64,000 bases of DNA from Physcomitrium patens. Its lineage: Eukaryota > Streptophyta > Bryopsida > Funariales > Funariaceae. The notes under the pieces are model-generated. The model was not told the origin of the DNA. It ran no database searches and was given only the letters and a program-made list of their open reading frames with translations. Where the stretch lies: contig NC_037254.1 of assembly GCF_000002425.4 (NCBI RefSeq), positions 1,002,976 to 1,066,975 on the forward strand. Direction: 5' to 3'. Positions 60,017-64,000 of this stretch are shown here, piece by piece (position 1 is the first letter of the stretch; every line of letters starts with the position of its first letter). A program made the position numbers and the translations under genes.

Positions 60017-63000
60017 GTGCAGCTGGAACCTTGTACAATTCCTAATGAAGGTCTTATCCTCTCCTCAGAACCCTCTCCTTGTTTTATAATAGACTTATAT
60101 TTAGGACCTAAGAATTACAAAGCCTCTGCTTTATTAGATTCGGGAGCCTCAGCATGTTTTTTAGATGAACAATTTGTTAAAAGTCCTAAAATACCCTTTA
60201 TACAGAAACCTAAACCAGTACATGTAGAAGTCATAGATGGTCGTCCCTTGTCTTCTGGAGATGTCACTCATGAAACTCATCCTATAAAAGTAACAATAGA
60301 CGGTCATGATAGCTACATAGCTTTTAACATAATTAAATCCCCGTCCAATCCAGTTATTTTAGATTTATCCTGGCTAGAAAAATATAACCCTCGAATAGAT
60401 TGGAATTTGCGTAAACTTGACTTTTCCCAGAGCGTTATTAATAGTTCTACGAAACAGGTAAAAAATTATAAGTCTAGTATAATAAAACCCATACTGATAG
60501 GTGCAAAAGCATTTATACACGCAGCAAAAGAAGGATCAACTTTTGCTATTTATGCTGCACCTATTTCTAAAAACGTAAAGACTTCAAGTGGCATTCCAAG
60601 TCAATATCAGGAGTATCAAGACGTTTTTGAGAAAAAGAATGCAGATATTCTTCCTGAGTATCGTCCATATGATTGTTCAATCGACCTCAAGGAAGGAACT
60701 CAGCCACCATTTGGACCAATTTACAGTTTATCGCAAGATGAGATGGCTGAACTCAAGACATATATTGATGAGAATTTAGCGAAGAATTTCATAGGCCATT
60801 CAAAATCTCCAGCAGGAGCTCTAATTCTATTCGTAAAGAAAAAAGATGGATCTTTACGAATGTGTGTTGATTATCGAGGACTCAACAAGATCACAATCAA
60901 GAACAGGTATCCATTACCTTTGATATCAGGACTCCTTGATCAGTTGAATCAAGCTAAGAACTATACAAAAATAGATCTAAGAGGAGCATATAATCTAGTA
61001 CGGATCAAAGAAGGAGATGAATGGAAGACTGCGTTTCGAATCAGGTATGGACATTTCGAATATAATGTCATGCCCTTTGGACTCACGAATGCACCAGCTG
61101 CTTTTCAACATCTCATGAATGATGTATTTTGTGAATTCTTAGACAATTTTGTCGTCTGCTATCTAGACGATATCCTGATCTATTCTAAGAACGTCGAAGA
61201 ACATGAAATACATGTTCGTCAAGTATTACAAAAACTTAGAGATGCAAGATTGTACGCCAAGATGGAAAAGTGTGTATTTCAAACTACTCAAGTTGACTTT
61301 TTAGGATACATCATTTCAAATGATGGTCTCATGATGGATTCTAAGAAAGTCCAAACAATCATGGATTGGAAGATTCCAAGGACAGTAAGAGATGTCCAAT
61401 GTTTCTTGGGATTTGCCAATTACTATCGGATCTTCATCAAAGATTTCTCACGAGTTGCAGCTCCACTTACATGCTTGACTAGTAAAGATAAATTCCAATG
61501 GAATCAAGAAGCGGAAGCAACATTTGAAGCCTTGAAGACATCGTTTGTCTCTGCACCAGTCTTATATCGTGTTGATTTTTCCAAGGCATTTTTTATGGAA
61601 ATAGATGCATCAGATTTTGCCTTGGGTGTAGTTTTATCACAAATGGGAACAGATGACAAACTTCATCCGATAGCTTTTTATTCAAGAAAATTCTCAGCAG
61701 CCGAGATCAATTATGAGATCCACGATAAAGAACTTCTTGCGATCGTGGATTCCTTTCAAGAATGGCGTCATTATCTAGAAGGCGCTTCTAGTCCAGTCAC
61801 TGTGTATACAGATCACAAGAACCTCGAGTATTTCATGTCAGCACGCGTGTTGAATCATCGTCAAGCTCGTTGGAGTATGTCTTTGTCAAGATTCGAGTTC
61901 ATTATCACTTATCGGCCAGGAAAACAACAAGGTTTATCCGATGCCCTATCTAGACGTTCTTATTTTGCACCAAAAGAAAGAGATGCAGCTTTTGAGCAAC
62001 AAAGAACGGTCCTCTTGAAACCGGAGCAATTTCATCTCCGAGCAATGAAATCAACATTGACTGTTGATTTAACTTTTCTCAAGCAAATCCAGTCTAGTAT
62101 GTCCTCAGACCCTCTTGTTTATGATATCGAGGATAATTCTTCCAAGTCTCATGATCCTTCTAAGTTCGAGTTCAAGAATAATCTATTATATTTTGAAGGA
62201 CGCCTATATGTTCCAGAAGGAGAAGCACGTTTACGTGTTCTTCAAGCACGTCATGACTTTCCAGCAGCAGGGCACTTTGGATATAATAAGACTTTGGAAC
62301 TCATATCAAGAGATTTTTGGTGGCCACAAATGTGGAAGTCAGTCAAAGACTTTGTACAATCATGTGATATTTGTTCAAGATCAAAAATTCCTCGTCATCG
62401 ACCTTACGGACTTCTTCAGCCATTACCTATACCAGAACAACTATGGTCTTCTGTTTCTATGGATTTCATCATAGATCTTCCAAGCTCAAGATCTTATGAT
62501 TCTATATTTGTGATAGTAGATCGTTTCACCAAGATGGCACATTTTGTGCCATGTATAAAATCTATCACAGGTGAAGAAACAGCTAAGCTTTTCATTGATA
62601 ATATCTATCGCTATCATGGATTACCTAAAGATATCATATCGAATAGGGGAACTCAATTTGTGTCAAGATTTTGGAGGACCCTTTTCAAGATTTTAAAAGT
62701 GGACATAAAGCTATCTTCGGCTTTCCATCCTCAAACTGATGGACAAACAGAGCGCATAAACCAAGTCTTGGAGCAATATTTAAGGTGTACTATCAACTAC
62801 CAACAAGATGATTGGACAACCCTTCTGCCATTGGCAGAGTTTGCTTATAATAATACGGTACATTCTTCCACGCAACAAACACCTTTCTTTGCCAATTATG
62901 GCTATCATCCACGACTTGATACTTTTGATTTTTCAAAAGTTGATAATCCTGCAGCAAAAGATATGGCAAATCGGTTGTCAGAGTTACATGCAATAATAAA

Positions 63001-63505
63001 GACGCAATTGAAGGAAGCTCAAGAACGACAAAAGATAAACGTAGATCTATATCGTAAGGAGCAACCACAAATCAACGTGGGTGATAAGGTATGGCTACTT
63101 CATCGCAATATCAAGACTACTCGATCTTGTGACAAGTTGGACTATCGTAAGCTTGGCCCCTTTTCTATTTTTGAACAGATCAACCCAGTTGCATATCGGT
63201 TACATCTACCGGAGTCAATGAAGATCCATCCTGTATTCCACGTGTCTCTTCTTGAACCATATAAGACAGTGGATATACAAAGAAGAAGACAAATGCCACT
63301 GCCTCCTATAGAAGTAGATAATAATGAAGAATTTGAGGTCGAAGAGATATTAGACTCAAGGCGACGTCGAAATAAGCTGGAATATCTTGTTCATTGGCGC
63401 GGATATGATATTAGTAAACGCACATGGGAGCCATCCAGGAATCTAGAAAGTGCATCAGCTAAAGTCAAAGTTTTTCATCAACGACATCCATCAAAATCAA
63501 GATGA
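60017..63505 (+). CDS. pol: Pol polyprotein of the intact family A element
   Basis: About 1162 residues counted from a GTG at 60017. The -1 frame is open from about 59947, so there is no need for a separate start. Protease LLDSGAS has its Asp at 41. RT has the VDYRGLNK box and YLDD at 382-385. RNase H has IDASD with Asp at 530, then YTDHKNLEYF. Integrase has zinc ligands H746, H753, C783 and C786, catalytic D816, N876 (normally Asp) and E912 with the usual 35-residue spacing, then a GPF module. A C-terminal chromodomain runs from about 1106 to 1160 (FEVEEIL, YLVHWRGY, TWEP). The chromodomain normally guides insertion to methyl-H3K9 chromatin. The frame is uninterrupted, but the Asn at 876 should cripple integration. 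Confidence 0.95.
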   Translation: MQLEPCTIPNEGLILSSEPSPCFIIDLYLGPKNYKASALLDSGASACFLDEQFVKSPKIPFIQKPKPVHVEVIDGRPLSSGDVTHETHPIKVTIDGHDSYIAFNIIKSPSNPVILDLSWLEKYNPRIDWNLRKLDFSQSVINSSTKQVKNYKSSIIKPILIGAKAFIHAAKEGSTFAIYAAPISKNVKTSSGIPSQYQEYQDVFEKKNADILPEYRPYDCSIDLKEGTQPPFGPIYSLSQDEMAELKTYIDENLAKNFIGHSKSPAGALILFVKKKDGSLRMCVDYRGLNKITIKNRYPLPLISGLLDQLNQAKNYTKIDLRGAYNLVRIKEGDEWKTAFRIRYGHFEYNVMPFGLTNAPAAFQHLMNDVFCEFLDNFVVCYLDDILIYSKNVEEHEIHVRQVLQKLRDARLYAKMEKCVFQTTQVDFLGYIISNDGLMMDSKKVQTIMDWKIPRTVRDVQCFLGFANYYRIFIKDFSRVAAPLTCLTSKDKFQWNQEAEATFEALKTSFVSAPVLYRVDFSKAFFMEIDASDFALGVVLSQMGTDDKLHPIAFYSRKFSAAEINYEIHDKELLAIVDSFQEWRHYLEGASSPVTVYTDHKNLEYFMSARVLNHRQARWSMSLSRFEFIITYRPGKQQGLSDALSRRSYFAPKERDAAFEQQRTVLLKPEQFHLRAMKSTLTVDLTFLKQIQSSMSSDPLVYDIEDNSSKSHDPSKFEFKNNLLYFEGRLYVPEGEARLRVLQARHDFPAAGHFGYNKTLELISRDFWWPQMWKSVKDFVQSCDICSRSKIPRHRPYGLLQPLPIPEQLWSSVSMDFIIDLPSSRSYDSIFVIVDRFTKMAHFVPCIKSITGEETAKLFIDNIYRYHGLPKDIISNRGTQFVSRFWRTLFKILKVDIKLSSAFHPQTDGQTERINQVLEQYLRCTINYQQDDWTTLLPLAEFAYNNTVHSSTQQTPFFANYGYHPRLDTFDFSKVDNPAAKDMANRLSELHAIIKTQLKEAQERQKINVDLYRKEQPQINVGDKVWLLHRNIKTTRSCDKLDYRKLGPFSIFEQINPVAYRLHLPESMKIHPVFHVSLLEPYKTVDIQRRRQMPLPPIEVDNNEEFEVEEILDSRRRRNKLEYLVHWRGYDISKRTWEPSRNLESASAKVKVFHQRHPSKSR

Positions 63506-63599
63506 AAATCTCTCTTATAAAAGAGACAAGATTGAGGCAAGATAACATTCAATTTCGTATCCTTGTTTGTAACTTCTTTGCATTTGTGACGCTAATTAG

Positions 63600-64000
63600 A
63601 TGGAGAGCCAACAACCAGTGGATTCAACTCAAGAACCTTCGTTTGCTGACCTACCGGATGAGACATTACGATTGTCACAACCTTCAACACGACGCAATTG
63701 AGATGAAGATCTTCAAGAATGACATGTTCTTCCTCGAACAGATGGTGAGATACAACGCGTTTGGTATCACGATTTGGGAAGGGACTCTCGATGTTTGGTG
63801 ATTTTGCTAGAGGTAGGAACAACTCCTGATGGTGTTCCGAATATTCTATTCGAAAGAAGTTACGAAGGCCTCAACAATGATCAAATAACTGGGTGGTCTT
63901 CCCGCCCTGGTATGAGACACTACCGATGGTTGAAAGGCCCTATCAATCATCTTCGAAGAGAACAGAGATCAGAGTATGTGGCGAATACAATTCGTCGCAT
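63600..64000 (+). pseudogene. ORF3 of the intact family A element (cut by window edge)
   Basis: Starts at ATG 63600, 95 bases after the pol stop, and aligns along its length with the 140-codon frames at 2316-2738 and 28254-28676. Two in-frame TGA codons interrupt it, at 63699-63701 and 63720-63722. The equivalent of the first is CGA in copy 1; the second is CAA in copy 1 and TGA in element E, so both were probably CGA (Arg). After the second stop the frame stays open to the window end (134 codons in all, including GEIQRVWYHDLG, ILLEVGTTPDGVPNILFE and LKGPINHLRREQ). No known domain is recognised. It could be a decayed accessory protein, or it may be expressed only from other copies. Confidence 0.55.

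Larger units (their letters stand above)
58243..64000 (+). mobile_element. Family A chromovirus, youngest copy (3' end outside window)
   Basis: Contains a 574-base 5' LTR, primer site, intact gag, intact pol with chromodomain, and ORF3. By alignment with 2316-2781, the window ends about 65-80 bases before the polypurine tract and 3' LTR. The open gag and pol and the well-kept LTR make it much younger than the other copies. Whether it can move is doubtful because integrase has Asn at the second catalytic position. Confidence 0.95.

Overview
The window looks like nuclear DNA of a land plant, most likely a moss (Physcomitrium patens is my best guess; this is inference). The reasons are a five-exon MFT-type PEBP gene with standard GT-AG introns, a second intron-rich gene resembling organellar PPR proteins, and very AT-rich intergenic DNA packed with chromodomain Ty3/gypsy elements (chromoviruses). 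Two islands of higher G+C (about 3.7-12.2 kb and 50.3-54.8 kb) carry the host-gene signal. Nearly everything else is transposable-element DNA. No tRNA, rRNA or CRISPR was seen.

Layout. 1-3.3 kb: 3' half of a decayed plus-strand chromovirus ('family A', copy 1) with its 3' LTR. 4.7-10.9 kb: minus-strand exons of an unidentified gene and of a PPR-like gene. 13.9-16.9 kb: gag-protease remnant of a different gypsy lineage (F). 18.9-48.9 kb: one nested cluster. Its outermost recognisable layer is a minus-strand family A element (D), whose pieces lie at 18.9-20.1, 34.7-35.45, 45.2-46.9 and 48.6-48.86 kb. Between these pieces sit: a plus-strand family A element (C), itself split by a 3.55-kb foldback element, by an insert holding a solo LTR with telomere-like repeats, and by a complete minus-strand family A element (E); and a second chromovirus family (B, minus strand), itself split by two solo LTRs. 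48.9-50.3 kb: an LTR fragment, featureless AT-rich DNA and a 69-bp tandem repeat. 50.3-54.8 kb: the MFT-like gene and flanks. 56.3-57.7 kb: minus-strand Ty1/copia remnant. 57.9-58.24 kb: reversed family A LTR fragments. 58.24-64.0 kb: the youngest family A element, with intact gag and pol, cut by the window edge just before its polypurine tract.

The most notable features are these. Family A has a third reading frame of 140 codons between pol and the 3' LTR, the same length in two diverged copies. The second integrase catalytic Asp is Asn in the best-preserved element and in E. A perfect 13-bp inverted repeat sits beside the LTR TATA box. A solo-LTR family made three insertions here, all with 4-bp duplications reading CCGT or its complement ACGG. 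Degenerate telomere-like arrays are carried inside two of those LTRs.

Limits: exon boundaries and nesting breakpoints were read by eye. Boundaries inside decayed repeats are approximate to tens of bases.
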